Source: Thermodesulfobacteriota bacterium (GTDB taxonomy: Bacteria; Desulfobacterota; GWC2-55-46). From it: 64,000 bases of DNA. The position numbers and the translations under genes are program-made. A model generated the notes under the pieces. That model made no database searches, was not told the DNA's origin, and saw nothing but the letters and a program-made list of their open reading frames with translations. The stretch spans positions 2,566,819-2,630,818 of the forward strand of contig CP129479.1 of NCBI GenBank assembly GCA_030583865.1. Reading direction: 5' to 3'. Positions 16,820 through 26,849 of the stretch are shown in pieces; position 1 is the first letter of the stretch, and every line of letters begins with the position of its first letter.

Positions 16820-17842
16820 TCAGATATAGTCCTTTATGAGGACTTCGGCTATCTGGACGGCGTTCAGGGCCGCGCCCTTCCGGAGGTTGTCCGCGACTAT
16901 CCACATGTTGAGGCCGTTGGGGACGGTGTCGTCCCTCCGGATCCTCCCCACGCAGACGTCGTCAGCGCCCACGATATCCGCGGGCATGGGATAGGCCCCC
17001 TCTCCCGGCTCGTCTATGACGGTGATTCCCGGGGCCTTTGAGAGGAGCTTTTTCACGTCCTTCGGGTCAATGGGCTTTTCGGTCTCGACGTTCACGGACT
17101 CGGAGTGGCCCACGAAAACCGGGACCCTTACGGCAGTGGCCGTGACCTTTACCGAATCGTCGCCGAATATCTTTCTGGTCTCGTTAACCATTTTCATCTC
17201 TTCCTTGGTGTAGCCGTTATCAAGGAAGGAGTCTATCTGCGGAAGGCAGTTGAAGGCTATCCTGTGAGGGAAGACGTTTACGCTCGGCTCCCTCATGTTG
17301 AAGAGCTCTTTTACCTGCGTCGAAAGCTCCTCCATCGCCTCCTTGCCAGCGCCGGAGACAGACTGGTAGGTCGAGACGACTATCCTCTTTATCCGGTACT
17401 TGTCGTGTATGGGCTTAAGCGCGACGACCATCTGTATGGTCGAGCAGTTGGGGTTTGCTATGATATTCTTTTTCGTGTAGAGGCCGATGTCCCCGGGGTT
17501 CACCTCCGGGACAACGAGCGGCACATCGGGGTCCATCCTGAACTGGCTGGTATTGTCTATGACTATGCAGCCAGCCTTGGCCGCCTTCGGCGCGTACTTC
17601 GCGCTTACGCTCGCGCCGGGCGAGAAGAGCCCGATGTCAACGCCTTCGAAGCTTTCCTTATCGAGCTCGGTAACGAGCTCCTCGACCCCCTTGAACTCGA
17701 CCCTTGCGCCCGCGCTCCGCTCGGACGCGAGGAGCTTGAGCTCTCCAACCGGAAACGCCCGTTCCTCGAGGATCTTAAGGAACTCCTTGCCCACGACTCC
17801 GGTCGCCCCTGCTATGGCCACGTTATATTTTTTCTTCTTCAC
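16820..17842 (-). CDS. asd: Aspartate-semialdehyde dehydrogenase
   Basis: This NADPH enzyme reduces aspartyl phosphate to aspartate semialdehyde for lysine, threonine, methionine and peptidoglycan precursor synthesis. A GTG start at 17842 follows AGAGG. The 340-residue chain has the Rossmann start VAIAGATGVVGKEF, the catalytic cysteine C133 in NPNCSTIQM, the SVSGAGKEAM loop and RVPVFVGHSESVNVE. It precedes truA on the minus strand. Confidence 0.97.
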   Translation of the reverse strand: MKKKKYNVAIAGATGVVGKEFLKILEERAFPVGELKLLASERSAGARVEFKGVEELVTELDKESFEGVDIGLFSPGASVSAKYAPKAAKAGCIVIDNTSQFRMDPDVPLVVPEVNPGDIGLYTKKNIIANPNCSTIQMVVALKPIHDKYRIKRIVVSTYQSVSGAGKEAMEELSTQVKELFNMREPSVNVFPHRIAFNCLPQIDSFLDNGYTKEEMKMVNETRKIFGDDSVKVTATAVRVPVFVGHSESVNVETEKPIDPKDVKKLLSKAPGITVIDEPGEGAYPMPADIVGADDVCVGRIRRDDTVPNGLNMWIVADNLRKGAALNAVQIAEVLIKDYI

Positions 17843-17935
17843 GGGATGCCTCTCTGTTTGTTTTTAAAACTCCGAAATTCAAAACCCCCCTTGCGGGAGG
17901 CCTCAAAAACTTTACTAAAGCTTGTTGGCAAACAC

Positions 17936-18062
17936 TAAAAAATTAGAGATTTTTCACGCAATCAAGGAGGGACCGGGAATAAAAAGCGGAAGATATATGA
18001 GAATATGCGAGCATTTTTATTCATGGCCCGACGCAGAGTCCGGGGAAAAGATCAATTTTTAG
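17936..18062. repeat. Dispersed repeat family B, copy 1
   Basis: The element holds a long hairpin whose arms are GGGAATAAAAAGC and GCATTTTTATTC, flanked by outer blocks AATCAAGGAGGG and GCAGAGTCCGGGGAAAAGAT. Related copies lie at 26050-26170, 26850-26974 and, inverted, 33766-33886. It sits between asd and rpoD. Confidence 0.88.
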
Positions 18063-18089
18063 TATTTGCCCTTTAATGATAAGGAAAAG

Positions 18090-18112
18090 GAGCGGTCAAG
18101 TCAACCGCTCTC
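18090..18112 (-). terminator. Terminator downstream of rpoD
   Basis: On the minus strand GAGCGGT-TGACTTG-ACCGCTC is followed by CTTTTCCTT, 41 bases after the rpoD stop. Confidence 0.65.
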
Positions 18113-18152
18113 TTAGGCAAGCGGGTGATTGTATGAGGGGCGGTTCCGGAGG

Positions 18153-19691
18153 CTACTTGCTTGAGAATGTCTTCAACTTCCTGCACCTTTTCGGGTGCCT
18201 TAGCTTCCTCAAGGCCTTGGCCTCTATCTGGCGTATCCTTTCGCGGGTGACGTTAAAGAAGGCCCCGACCTCCTCGAGGGTGTGGTCCTTGACCTCGCCT
18301 ATCCCGAACCTCATCCGCAGCACCTTTTCTTCCCTAGGAGAAAGAGTCGCGAGCACCTCGTTCATGTGGCCGGTAAGGTCGCTCGTTATAGCCTCGTCAT
18401 GCGGCACGAGAGCTTCCTTGTCCTCTATGAAATCCCCAAGGTAGCTGTCCCCTTCCTCCCCGACCGGCATTTCAAGGGAGACCGGCTCCTTGGCTATCCT
18501 CATTATCTTCCGGACCTTTTCGAGCGGGAGCTTCAAGGCCTCTCCGAGCTCCTCGGGCGTCGGTTCCGTCCCGTTCTCCTGAAGGAGGTGGTGAGACATG
18601 CGGACGAGCTTATTAAGGCTCTCGACCATGTGCACGGGTATCCTTATGGTGCGGGCCTGGTCCGCTATGGACCTCGATATGGCCTGCCTTATCCACCAGG
18701 TGGCGTACGTGGAGAACTTGTAGCCCCGCCTGTACTCGAACTTCTCGACCGCCCTCATTAGGCCTATATTGCCCTCCTGTATGAGGTCGAGGAACTGGAG
18801 GCCCCTGTTCATGTATCTCCGGGCGATGCTCACGACAAGCCTCAAGTTCGCCTTCACGAGCTTGTCCTTTGCGGACTCCATCATCGAGAGGCGGTCTTCT
18901 ATGCGCGCTATAAGGAGCGGGAGCTCTCCCGAGGAAAGGCCCGTCTGCGCCTCTATAGCCCTTAAAGACGCCCTCGCCTCTTCTTCCCCGGCCCTCTTTC
19001 CCGCGGCCCCTGCCTTCGGGTCCTCAGAAGCGGCAATGGCGTCCAGAAGCGGCCTGGTCTCGGCCTCAGCCCCCTTGAGCCCTTCAAGCACCTTGTCGAA
19101 TACGTCGGTTTTCTCGTCTATGAAAAGAAGTGCGGATACGAGCTTTGCCCCGGCCCTGTGACCGCCCTTCTGGCCCGAAAGCCTGGCAATGGCGGCTTCC
19201 GACTCCTCTATATCCCTGAGGAGCTCCTGCCTCTCCTCCTCATCCTCCGAGAGGAACCCCTCCTCGCCTTCACGCTCGGCCTGCTCTTCTTCCCCCTGCT
19301 CCTCTGCAAGCCTTTTCTTGAGCCTGGCAAGCTCATCTGAAAGGAGCCTCGTCTTGAGTATCTCCCTTGTTATCTCGTTCCTGCCCTCCTCGATGGACTT
19401 TGCGAGCCCTATCTCCTCCTCCTTCGTGAGGAGGAATACCGAGCCCATCTCCTTGAGGTATGTCCTTACCGGGTCGGCTGCGGCAGGGCTTCCCTCAACC
19501 GTGCCTTCGGAGGGCTTAAGCGCCTCTTCCTCCGCGCCGTCCCGGAGGCGGTCGTCTTCCTCCTCGCCATCGAAGCCTATGGTGTTTTCCGGGCCGTCTT
19601 CATCAACGGAGCCCGGCCCCTTAAGGCCCGGCCCGGCGAAATGGCTCTTCGGCCCGCTTCCGTCCTTTTCCTTATCTACTTCTTTTCCCAT
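18153..19691 (-). CDS. rpoD: RNA polymerase primary sigma factor RpoD (sigma-70)
   Basis: The ATG at 19691 is preferred over a TTG at 19706; both overlap the end of dnaG by about 20-35 bases. Region 1.2 ([17 protein letters not shown]) starts near residue 72. Region 2 holds [19 protein letters not shown], the [19 protein letters not shown] core-binding helix and the [15 protein letters not shown] -10 recognition helix. Region 3 follows, and region 4 ends in [20 protein letters not shown], the -35 recognition helix. A non-conserved acidic insert lies between 1.2 and 2.1, as in many primary sigmas. It ends the mutS2-dnaG-rpoD operon. Confidence 0.97.
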   Translation of the reverse strand: MGKEVDKEKDGSGPKSHFAGPGLKGPGSVDEDGPENTIGFDGEEEDDRLRDGAEEEALKPSEGTVEGSPAAADPVRTYLKEMGSVFLLTKEEEIGLAKSIEEGRNEITREILKTRLLSDELARLKKRLAEEQGEEEQAEREGEEGFLSEDEEERQELLRDIEESEAAIARLSGQKGGHRAGAKLVSALLFIDEKTDVFDKVLEGLKGAEAETRPLLDAIAASEDPKAGAAGKRAGEEEARASLRAIEAQTGLSSGELPLLIARIEDRLSMMESAKDKLVKANLRLVVSIARRYMNRGLQFLDLIQEGNIGLMRAVEKFEYRRGYKFSTYATWWIRQAISRSIADQARTIRIPVHMVESLNKLVRMSHHLLQENGTEPTPEELGEALKLPLEKVRKIMRIAKEPVSLEMPVGEEGDSYLGDFIEDKEALVPHDEAITSDLTGHMNEVLATLSPREEKVLRMRFGIGEVKDHTLEEVGAFFNVTRERIRQIEAKALRKLRHPKRCRKLKTFSSK

Positions 19692-21429
19692 GGGGTCCGA
19701 TCTCAAGCTTCTTCTTCATATCCCGCGCAAGTTCCGCTTTTCCCGTCTCTTCGAGGAGCCTTATGCTCCATTCCGCGAACTCCATGGTCGAGGGCTTGAC
19801 GCCCCCCCTGTTAAGCACCGCTTTCAGGCTGTCCTTGAGCATCTTCTCGGGCTCTTCAACGAACCCGTCGTCCTCGCGTAAAAGGAGTTCCGCGAGCCGG
19901 GCCTTTACGGCTTCATCCCCGACGTCGTCGAGGAGCCCGCCGCCCGATAGGGCCTTCCCTTCCCGGCAGAGGCCCGATATTATATGGCCAGCCTCCTTTA
20001 GCCCGGGGTCGGTAAACCGCCCTATGGCCTGGTCCACCTCAGGGCTGTAAAAGGCCGGGTGCTTCAAGAGCACCCTGAGTATAATAAGCTCTGGCCTTGG
20101 CGTCGCGGAGGCCGGAACGCCCTTCATCCTTGCGGCTCCGCTCCCCTCGGGCTGGCCCTTTAGAGACCCGTATACCGCATCGACCCCTATGCCAAGGGTC
20201 GATGCGACGATCGATGCGTAGTGGCCGAGCTCGGCTACGTCATTTATGCGGGAAAGGTACGCGAGCGATTCCCGGAAATATCTTTTCTTCCCCTCAGGGG
20301 CAGTGGTGTCTATCTTATCCCGCAGGTTCCGGAGATAGAACTCCATGAGGGTCGGGGCCTCTTTTATGGCCTCCCTGAGCGCCCCGGGCCCGGCGAGCTT
20401 CAAGAACTCGTCCGGGTCCTTGCCCTTGTCGAGGAGGACGGCCCTGCAGGCCACGTCCTCGTTAAGGAAGAGATCAAGCCCCCTTATGGCCGCCTTCCTC
20501 CCGGCTTCGTCCGCGTCAAAGAGGCAGTATATGGATGCGGTATAGCCCTTCAGGAGCCTTACATGCTCGGCGGTCAAGGCCGTGCCCATAGTGGCCACGC
20601 CGTTAAGGAAACCGTGCTTTACGAGGGCCACCAGGTCGAAATAGCCCTCGACCACGATGACCGAGCCCTCTTTCTGTATCGCCTCCCTGGCCTGTGAAAG
20701 GCCGAAGAGCGTCTCTCCCTTCCTGAAAACAGGCGATTCCGGCGAATTGAGGTACTTGGGCTGGACCTTGTCGTCCATTGCCCTGCCGCCGAAGCCTATT
20801 ACCCTGCCCCTCGTGTCGGTTATGGGGAATACGACCCTTCCCCTGAACCTGTCGTAATGGCCGGAGGACTTGTCCCTCTTCACTATCAATCCGGCGCTCA
20901 TGGCGGCATCGGCATCGATACCCTTTCTCTTCAAGTGGCCCGTAAGGCCGTCCCATCTGTCCGGGGCGAACCCCAGCATGAACGCCTTCGCAAGCTCGCC
21001 GGTCAAGCCCCTGCTTTTAAGATACTCCCTTGCCCGGGCCCCTTCCGCGGTCCGTAGCTCCGCCATGAAGTATTCGGACGCGGCCTTGAGGGCGCTGTAG
21101 ACCGCCTCCCTTTTATCGGGCGCGCCTGCCCTTGCGGCTTCGCTTATTGTTATCCCGTACCTTGCGGCAAGCGAGCGGACCGCGTCGGGAAAGGCGAGCC
21201 CTTCCTTTTTCATGAGGAAGGTTATTACGTTCCCGGTCGCGTTGCAGCCGAAGCAGTAGAATATCTTCTTTTCTTCGCTCACCGTGAACGACGGGGTCTT
21301 CTCCGAGTGGAACGGGCAGAGGCCGAGGTGGTTCGCGCCCCTTTTCGCAAGGGGCACGTATTCCGAGACGACCTGGACTATGCTCGCCCGCTCCCTTACC
21401 TCTTCTATCTTGTCCTTGGGGATGGCCAT
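19672..21429 (-). CDS. dnaG: DNA primase
   Basis: DnaG makes RNA primers for replication. The 585-residue protein has an N-terminal CHC2 zinc finger ([12 protein letters not shown] ... [11 protein letters not shown]), a TOPRIM catalytic domain ([18 protein letters not shown], then [14 protein letters not shown]) and a C-terminal region that would bind DnaB helicase. It starts eight bases after mutS2 and overlaps rpoD. The classical rpsU gene that often heads this operon is absent here. Confidence 0.97.
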   Translation of the reverse strand: MAIPKDKIEEVRERASIVQVVSEYVPLAKRGANHLGLCPFHSEKTPSFTVSEEKKIFYCFGCNATGNVITFLMKKEGLAFPDAVRSLAARYGITISEAARAGAPDKREAVYSALKAASEYFMAELRTAEGARAREYLKSRGLTGELAKAFMLGFAPDRWDGLTGHLKRKGIDADAAMSAGLIVKRDKSSGHYDRFRGRVVFPITDTRGRVIGFGGRAMDDKVQPKYLNSPESPVFRKGETLFGLSQAREAIQKEGSVIVVEGYFDLVALVKHGFLNGVATMGTALTAEHVRLLKGYTASIYCLFDADEAGRKAAIRGLDLFLNEDVACRAVLLDKGKDPDEFLKLAGPGALREAIKEAPTLMEFYLRNLRDKIDTTAPEGKKRYFRESLAYLSRINDVAELGHYASIVASTLGIGVDAVYGSLKGQPEGSGAARMKGVPASATPRPELIILRVLLKHPAFYSPEVDQAIGRFTDPGLKEAGHIISGLCREGKALSGGGLLDDVGDEAVKARLAELLLREDDGFVEEPEKMLKDSLKAVLNRGGVKPSTMEFAEWSIRLLEETGKAELARDMKKKLEIGPHGKRSR

Positions 21430-21437
21430 CCGCGCGC

Positions 21438-23816
21438 CTACTTGAGCTCCACGACGGTCACGCCGCCGTTTACGGGGGTCCCGTGGTGGAAGCTGCCGAC
21501 AAGAGGGTTGCCCTTGAGGTATTCCTCGACAGCCTTCCCGAGCCTCCCGGTCCCCATCCCGTGGACGATCTCGACGCTTCCGAGGCCGTTCGCGTGAGCG
21601 CTGTCGATAAACCTCTCTACCTTCGGCATGGCCTCGTCCACGCGGAGCCCTATAATGTTGAGCTTAGAGGCTAAGTCCATATCGGCGCTAACGCTTATTC
21701 CTTTAGAGGGCCTCCCGGCCTCGCCGCCCCTCTTCCGCAGCTTGTCCCACGGGGCCCACACCTTCAAGTTCCCGACCAAGACCTCGGCCCTTTTGCCGCC
21801 GGCGTCCACGGCCACGATAACGCCTTTCGAGCTCGAGCCCTCTATCGTCACCTTGTCTCCTACCGAGGGGAGATAGTCCTCGGCTTTCCGCTCGAATTTC
21901 GACCTTGCCCTCTCCTTTGCCTTGGCCACCTCGGAGAGGGCCTTCCGGGAGTCCCTGCCGCGCTCTTCGCGGAACCTCGCTATCGCTTCCCGTATGTCCT
22001 CGTCTGCCTTCCTTACGACCGACTCTATGTTCTTTTTCGCCTTCTCGATTATGGCTTCCCTGTTCTTTTTGAGCTTCGAAAGGGCCTCGCTCCTGCCTGC
22101 TTCGAGCGCGGAAAGCCTCTCCTTTATGCCACGAATCTCTTCCTTTTCCCTTTCAAGGGCCCTTATGGATTCGATGAAGGCCCCTTCCCTCTCCTTTATG
22201 TAGCCTCCGGCCCTTTCTATTATCTCCTGCGGTATGCCGAGGCTCCGGGCAATGGAGAGGCCGAGGCTCGGCCCGGGCACCCCGTACAGGAGCCTGTAAA
22301 GGGGCTTGAGCGTATTCTCGTCGAACTCCACCGACGCGTTCAGGTATGCGCCGTTCGCCTGCGCATAGGCCTTGAGGAGGTTCAGGTGCGTGGTGACGAC
22401 AGTCCTCGCGCCCCTCTCCCGTAATGTCTCGATCGCAGCGAGCGCGAAGGCGCCGCCCTCGGAGGGGTCGGTCCCGGCACCGGCCTCGTCTATGAGGACG
22501 AGCGTCCCGGCAGAGGCCCTCTCCAGGAACTCCTTCATCCTCTTGACATGCGCAGAAAAGGTCGAGAGGGACGCGACGATATCCTGCCTGTCGCCTATGT
22601 CCGAAAGTATCTCTTTGAATGCAATTACCTCGCTCCCTTCCTCTGCGGGTATGGGAATGGCCGAAAGGCCCATCAGCGTAAGAAGCCCGAGGGCCTTGAG
22701 GGCAACGGTCTTCCCGCCAGTGTTCGCGCCCGATATGACGAGCACGGTCCTGTCCTCCGGTATCCTGATGTCGATCGGGATTGCCGGGGACGAGCCCCTT
22801 TTTTCCTTGAAGACAAGTATCGGATGCCGGGCAGAGAGGAGCTTAACGTCGCCCTTTTCACGGATAACCGGCACGATCCCGCCGGTTTCCCTGCCGAACA
22901 GGGCCTTGGCCTGGAAAAGGTCGAGCCCCGACAGCTCTTCAAGGTCGCTTAAGAGCGCGCCGCGCTCTGCGGCCACCTGCCGGGTAGCCTCCTTCAATAT
23001 CTCTATTTCCTCGGCCTTCTCCTCCCTCTTCAAAATTGCGACCCTGTTATTGAGCTCCACGAGCTCTATGGGCTCGATGAAGAATGTGGAGCCGCTCCCC
23101 GACCTTCCGTGGACGACGCCCTTGAAGGTGGTATGCATGCCCGCCTTCACGGCCAGCACGTACCTGTCGTCCCTTATGGTGATGATGTCCTCCTGGAGGT
23201 ACTCCCGCGTGCTCTTGTCGGTCGTGATGGAGTCGAGTATCCTCCTGGCCCGTTCCTTGTTGCCCCGTATCTCGCGCCTTATGTTGTAAAGCGCCGATGA
23301 CGCGGTGTCCTTTATCTCGCCCTTCTCATCGAGTATGCGGGTGAGGGCGTCCCTCAACTCGTTTTGCCAGGAGATGCGGCCGGCCCTTGCCGTGGTCTTG
23401 GGGTATTGGCGCTCGGCATCCCTGGACGCGAAGAAGGATTTTACGAGTTGAGCGGAAGTAATGTTCGAGAGCACTGAAAGGAGGTCCGGAGGGAGAAGAT
23501 ACGCGCCCTCGGGGTCGGTCCTTGAGATAATGCCCCTTATGTCTCCGACCCCGCCAAGGGGCAGCGTCCCGGAAGTCTTTACGAATTCCGAGACCTCCCT
23601 GTACCCGGCATAGGCCTCTTCAATGGAATGGATGTCTCTGCCGGGCCTGAGCCCGAGGACCTTCTCCCTGCCCACTGGGGTCATTGAGAAGGCCGCAAGC
23701 TCGGCCAGCACGGATGGATATTCGAGTGTTAAAAGGGTAGTTTCGTCCACGGCAATCTGCTGCTTAAGGGTACGGGCTTCGCGCACGGCCCGGGATGATG
23801 GCATGCGGCCTGCCAT
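21438..23816 (-). CDS. mutS2: MutS2 endonuclease / ribosome-rescue family ATPase
   Basis: MutS2 proteins suppress recombination or split collided ribosomes. The 792-residue protein has the MutS core without the mismatch domain, a Walker A loop ISGANTGGKTVALKALGLL, the signature DEAGAGTDPSEGGAFALA, a long coiled coil (about 510-640), a KOW-like stretch and a C-terminal Smr nuclease domain (LNIIGLRVDEAMPKVERFID, then VEIVHGMGTGRL). The DLHG motif of classical Smr domains reads NIIG here, so nuclease activity could be altered. The start may be at 23816 or 23804. Confidence 0.94.
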   Translation of the reverse strand: MAGRMPSSRAVREARTLKQQIAVDETTLLTLEYPSVLAELAAFSMTPVGREKVLGLRPGRDIHSIEEAYAGYREVSEFVKTSGTLPLGGVGDIRGIISRTDPEGAYLLPPDLLSVLSNITSAQLVKSFFASRDAERQYPKTTARAGRISWQNELRDALTRILDEKGEIKDTASSALYNIRREIRGNKERARRILDSITTDKSTREYLQEDIITIRDDRYVLAVKAGMHTTFKGVVHGRSGSGSTFFIEPIELVELNNRVAILKREEKAEEIEILKEATRQVAAERGALLSDLEELSGLDLFQAKALFGRETGGIVPVIREKGDVKLLSARHPILVFKEKRGSSPAIPIDIRIPEDRTVLVISGANTGGKTVALKALGLLTLMGLSAIPIPAEEGSEVIAFKEILSDIGDRQDIVASLSTFSAHVKRMKEFLERASAGTLVLIDEAGAGTDPSEGGAFALAAIETLRERGARTVVTTHLNLLKAYAQANGAYLNASVEFDENTLKPLYRLLYGVPGPSLGLSIARSLGIPQEIIERAGGYIKEREGAFIESIRALEREKEEIRGIKERLSALEAGRSEALSKLKKNREAIIEKAKKNIESVVRKADEDIREAIARFREERGRDSRKALSEVAKAKERARSKFERKAEDYLPSVGDKVTIEGSSSKGVIVAVDAGGKRAEVLVGNLKVWAPWDKLRKRGGEAGRPSKGISVSADMDLASKLNIIGLRVDEAMPKVERFIDSAHANGLGSVEIVHGMGTGRLGKAVEEYLKGNPLVGSFHHGTPVNGGVTVVELK

Positions 23817-23927
23817 TTGAGACCAGCCGTGAGAGCGCGTATCGAGTGAGGAGCTGCGTCCGGGGGCCGCGAATACGTGCTGGGGCGTTCTGGTTGCGCG
23901 CGCTCTCGGCGCTCTCCGTTACTGCGC

Positions 23928-24881
23928 TCAGGTCCTGGCGACCCTCCTGAAGCCAGAGGCCTCCACCACCTCGACTCCGTCAAGGACATTGTCGAGGAGG
24001 AGGTTCATCCCGAGGCTGTCGCTCGGTATGTGTCCTGCGATGACCACGTTCACATGGTGCTTCCCGGCTTCTTTCCTGTGGTCCTCGCTTATGTGCATGC
24101 CGACGACCGTGCCGATGCCGGAGTGCGAGAGCCTCTCGTACGCGTGCTTTGACCCTCCGGTCCCGCCGGTCATGTCGACGAAGACCTTGCCCGCGCTCTT
24201 TTTCTCCGAGCCCACGACGGCCTTGGGGTGCATGAACACCTCGCCCATGCTGGTCATGTACTCGGGTATCTCCTTCAGGGACTTTATGACGTCCGAGACC
24301 TGGCGCGGCTTCGATTCGTCAAAGAGCCTCTGGAGGTATTCGGTCACCGCGTTGTCAGAGGGCGTGTGCACGCACATGAGCGGGATATCGAGGAGGCGCG
24401 CGGCGTCTACCGCCCTCGTATGGTTCGTGGGCATGAGCCTCCTCTCGACCTCCCTTATGCGCTCGTCCATTATGTCCTCTGCGACGTTAATGGGCACGCC
24501 GTACTTCAGGAGTATTCCCGACTGCATGTCCATGACCTCGTAGAGCTTGGCCATTGCCATGCCCTCGGGGTGGTGGGCGATTATGAGGTCTATCCGCTCG
24601 CCCCTTTCCCTGAGCCTGTCCGCGAGCACTATCTCGCCTACCTCTATGTCTATCCCGACAAGGACCCGTTTGACCTCACGTTCCGGGTCGCCGTAGAGTA
24701 TGCGCGAGTCGGAATAGGGGTTCTTCAGGCGCTCGACGTCGAACCATCTGCGGTCCTTTTCCTTGAGCTCGTCATATTCCTTTTTCGCGCGCTCAAGCTC
24801 GGCCCTGACCTCCTCGGCGCCCCTTGGGTCGAGCTCCATCCCCCTCTTTATCGCCTTCTCGTATATGTCTTTTATCTTCAT
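23928..24881 (-). CDS. NIF3-like (NGG1p-interacting factor 3) protein
   Basis: The ATG at 24881 gives 317 residues. A short helical N-terminus (KIKDIYEKAIKRGMELDPRG) precedes an ILYGDPEREVKRVLVGIDIEVGE block and an IIAHHPEGMAMAKLYEVMD segment, the HHP metal-binding feature of NIF3-type proteins, then NHTRAVDAARLLDIPLMCVHTP. Family members are dinuclear-metal proteins of uncertain function. It lies upstream of mutS2, separated by about 110 bases. The function cannot be inferred from position. Confidence 0.8.
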   Translation of the reverse strand: MKIKDIYEKAIKRGMELDPRGAEEVRAELERAKKEYDELKEKDRRWFDVERLKNPYSDSRILYGDPEREVKRVLVGIDIEVGEIVLADRLRERGERIDLIIAHHPEGMAMAKLYEVMDMQSGILLKYGVPINVAEDIMDERIREVERRLMPTNHTRAVDAARLLDIPLMCVHTPSDNAVTEYLQRLFDESKPRQVSDVIKSLKEIPEYMTSMGEVFMHPKAVVGSEKKSAGKVFVDMTGGTGGSKHAYERLSHSGIGTVVGMHISEDHRKEAGKHHVNVVIAGHIPSDSLGMNLLLDNVLDGVEVVEASGFRRVART

Positions 24882-24984
24882 GTCCCTGGAAAAACCCCTT
24901 CCCCAAGTGTGGGGGAACATTATAGCCCGATTATATCGTAAGTTCTATATTTTTGCGCTTGTGGCAATGCCTTGCAAAGGCTCT

Positions 24985-25190
24985 TAACGCGCTGCCGCGC
25001 TCTTTTTGGGCATAAGCTAAAGGCCCTTTCCGCACCGCCGTGGGGTTTCGAGGGTAAAGCTCGCTTGCTGTCTACCTCCCCCACCCCGTGAACGGGCCCT
25101 TAAAGTCGCTTTGCTCCTGACTTCCCCGGCCCGTTTACGCTCAGCCTCCCCTTATGCAGCGCTCGCCTTACCCTCAGGGGTTTGTGAAAG
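24985..25190. repeat. Dispersed repeat family C, copy 2
   Basis: It starts GCGCTGCCGCGCTC and TTTTTGGGCATAA and ends CCTTATGCAGCG...CAGGGGTTTGTGAAAGAC, in the same orientation as copy 1. The middle is diverged. Confidence 0.75.
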
Positions 25191-25231
25191 ACAAAAAAAT
25201 CTGCGCGAGTGGCGGGATTGCGTTTATGTTT

Positions 25232-25412
25232 CGTCTTTCAAAACAAACCCCGGGGCATAAGGCGGAGCGAACATAGGGATGGGGGAGGGGCGGGCGAGGC
25301 GGGGCTGTTAGGAGCGAGGCCGAAGGCCGAGCGACATAAGGGCCGAGCCCGGAGGAAGGAGGCGGAAAGGGCGCGGGGCCTTATGCCCAAAAAAAGCGCG
25401 GCAGCGCGATAA
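25232..25412. repeat. Dispersed repeat family C, copy 3 (inverted)
   Basis: This is the reverse-oriented partner of copy 2, starting CTTTCAAAACAAACCCCGGGG and CATAAGG, and ending with CCCAAAAAAAGCGCGGCAGCGC. Together with copy 2 it makes a roughly 430-base inverted repeat with a short centre. Confidence 0.8.
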
Positions 25413-25516
25413 ATGGCCTTTTCAGCAAAGCGTGCATACCGGATTTTCAGTGGCTCCGCTCACCTGAATACTGCACTAAAGGAAAACTCAAGCCCTGATG
25501 ATTCCTGAAATGATAA

Positions 25517-25543
25517 AGGGCCCAAGCTGCAGGCTTGAGCCCC
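25517..25543 (-). terminator. Terminator downstream of yqeY
   Basis: On the minus strand GGGCTCAAGC-CTGCA-GCTTGGGCCC (one mismatch) is followed by TTTATC. Confidence 0.7.
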
Positions 25544-25567
25544 TGAAAATGCCCTAGAGCGCGGGAG

Positions 25568-26014
25568 CTAGCCCCCCAGCACCTCTTTCACTATATCGTT
25601 CACGAGCTTGCCGTCTGCCTTGCCCTTTACAAGCGGCATTACGGCCTTCATGAGTTTGCCCATGTCCCTGGGCCCGGCTGCGCCGGTCTCCTGGGCGGCC
25701 TTCTTTATTATGTCCCTCACCTCGTCGGCCGAGAGCTGGGGCGGGAGATAGCCCTTGAGGACCTCGACCTCCTTCGACTCCTTCAGAACGAGGTCCTCCC
25801 TTCCGCCTTTCCTGAACTGGTCGATCGAGTCCTGCCTCTGCTTTATGAGTGTCGAGAGTACGGAGACGACCTCCTCGTCGTTCAGCTGGTGCTTTGCGTC
25901 CACTTCCTTATACTTGATGGCGCTAAGGAGCATCCTCAAGGTGGAGAGCCTGTCCTTGTCCCCGGACTTCATCGCGGCGACCATGTCCCTGTTGATATCG
26001 TCTCTCAAGCCCAC
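25568..26014 (-). CDS. GatB/YqeY domain protein
   Basis: A GTG start at 26014 has an AAAGGAGG ribosome site. The 148-residue all-helical protein matches YqeY: LRDDINRDMVAAMKSGDKDRLSTLRML at the start, VLKGYLPPQLSADEV in the middle and DMGKLMKAVMPLVKGKADG near the end. The fold is shared with the C-terminal tRNA-binding part of the GatB amidotransferase, so a tRNA-related function is assumed for the family. Often yqeY sits near rpsU-dnaG-rpoD, and here it is 2 kb upstream of mutS2-dnaG-rpoD. Confidence 0.93.
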   Translation of the reverse strand: MGLRDDINRDMVAAMKSGDKDRLSTLRMLLSAIKYKEVDAKHQLNDEEVVSVLSTLIKQRQDSIDQFRKGGREDLVLKESKEVEVLKGYLPPQLSADEVRDIIKKAAQETGAAGPRDMGKLMKAVMPLVKGKADGKLVNDIVKEVLGG

Positions 26015-26049
26015 GGCAAGCCTCCTTTGGCATTATTTTGATTAGCTCT

Positions 26050-26170
26050 GAAATCAGCTGTTTTTTTCTGAAGTCAGGGAAGGGCGGAAATAAAACGCGG
26101 AGCGTATATGAAAACATGGAGCACTTTTATTTGCGCCTGACGCAGAGGTCAGGGAAAACTGCGGTTTTCA
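26050..26170. repeat. Dispersed repeat family B, copy 3
   Basis: A diverged copy with GGCGGAAATAAAACGCGGAGC and GAGCACTTTTATTTGC as hairpin arms and CGCAGAGGTCAGGGAAAACT as outer block. It fills the gap between yqeY and mglA, ending at the mglA stop. Confidence 0.78.
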
Positions 26171-26171
26171 T

Positions 26172-26759
26172 CTATGAGCTTTTCTTCAACTCTATCAATA
26201 CGAGCTTGACTATCGTCTTGAGCGTCTCGAACACGCCGGTGCCGTCGCTTGCCACGGCCTCGAAGTCCGGGACGCCTTCGGGATTAAGGACCTTCTTAAG
26301 CTCCGCGACCGGGACCGCGCTCGGGAGGTCCCTCTTGTTGTACTGTACGACATAGGGCACCTGGGAAAGGTTATAGCCCTGGTCCTCGAGGTTCACCTTC
26401 ATGTTCTCGAAACTCTCGATATTGGCGTCCATCCTCTCGGCCTGTGAGTCGGCTACGAAGACGATGCCGTCCACGCCCTTCAGGATGAGCTTCCTCGAGG
26501 CGTCATAGAATATCTGGCCCGGGACGGTATAGAGGTGGAACCTGGTCTTGAAGCCCTTTATATCGCCCAGGGCGAGCGGCAGGAAGTCGAAGAAAAGGGT
26601 CCTTTCGGTCTCGGTGGCAAGGGTAATCATCTTGCCCTTGGCGTCCGGCCTGGTCTTCCGGTAGATATGCTGCAGGTTCGTGGTCTTGCCGCAGAGGCCC
26701 GGCCCGTAGTACACGATCTTGCAGTTTATTTCCCTCGAGGAGTAATTTATGAACGACAT
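26172..26759 (-). CDS. mglA: MglA-family small Ras-like GTPase
   Basis: MglA switches set cell polarity and control gliding or type IV pilus function. The 195-residue protein has the P-loop [11 protein letters not shown], the MglA-specific DFLPLALG and [16 protein letters not shown] blocks (Pro in place of the usual Asp of the DxxG motif), and NKRDLP as G4. A GAAGGA ribosome site precedes the ATG. Its likely GAP, an MglB-type roadblock protein, is encoded 230 bases upstream with a family B element between. Confidence 0.95.
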   Translation of the reverse strand: MSFINYSSREINCKIVYYGPGLCGKTTNLQHIYRKTRPDAKGKMITLATETERTLFFDFLPLALGDIKGFKTRFHLYTVPGQIFYDASRKLILKGVDGIVFVADSQAERMDANIESFENMKVNLEDQGYNLSQVPYVVQYNKRDLPSAVPVAELKKVLNPEGVPDFEAVASDGTGVFETLKTIVKLVLIELKKSS

Positions 26760-26849
26760 TTTTCCTTCGTCTCAAGAAACCCCCCGGGGTCTTCCGGGAC
26801 GGCTGCCGCAAGCTCGAAAAAAGGACGGCACTGAAAGATTAAAGAACCT

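Larger units (their letters stand above)
24882..25567. other. Gene-free gap holding two family C elements in opposite orientation
   Basis: Nearly 690 bases between yqeY and the NIF3-like gene contain family C copies 2 and 3 facing each other, plus the yqeY terminator. An open frame at 25209-25412 runs across copy 3 but has no ribosome site and low-complexity, Arg/Ala/Gly-rich content. Confidence 0.7.

Noticed and set aside
25209-25412. Small Arg/Ala/Gly-rich protein across family C copy 3
   Set aside because: No ribosome site, overlaps a dispersed repeat, and the other copies do not keep a full frame.
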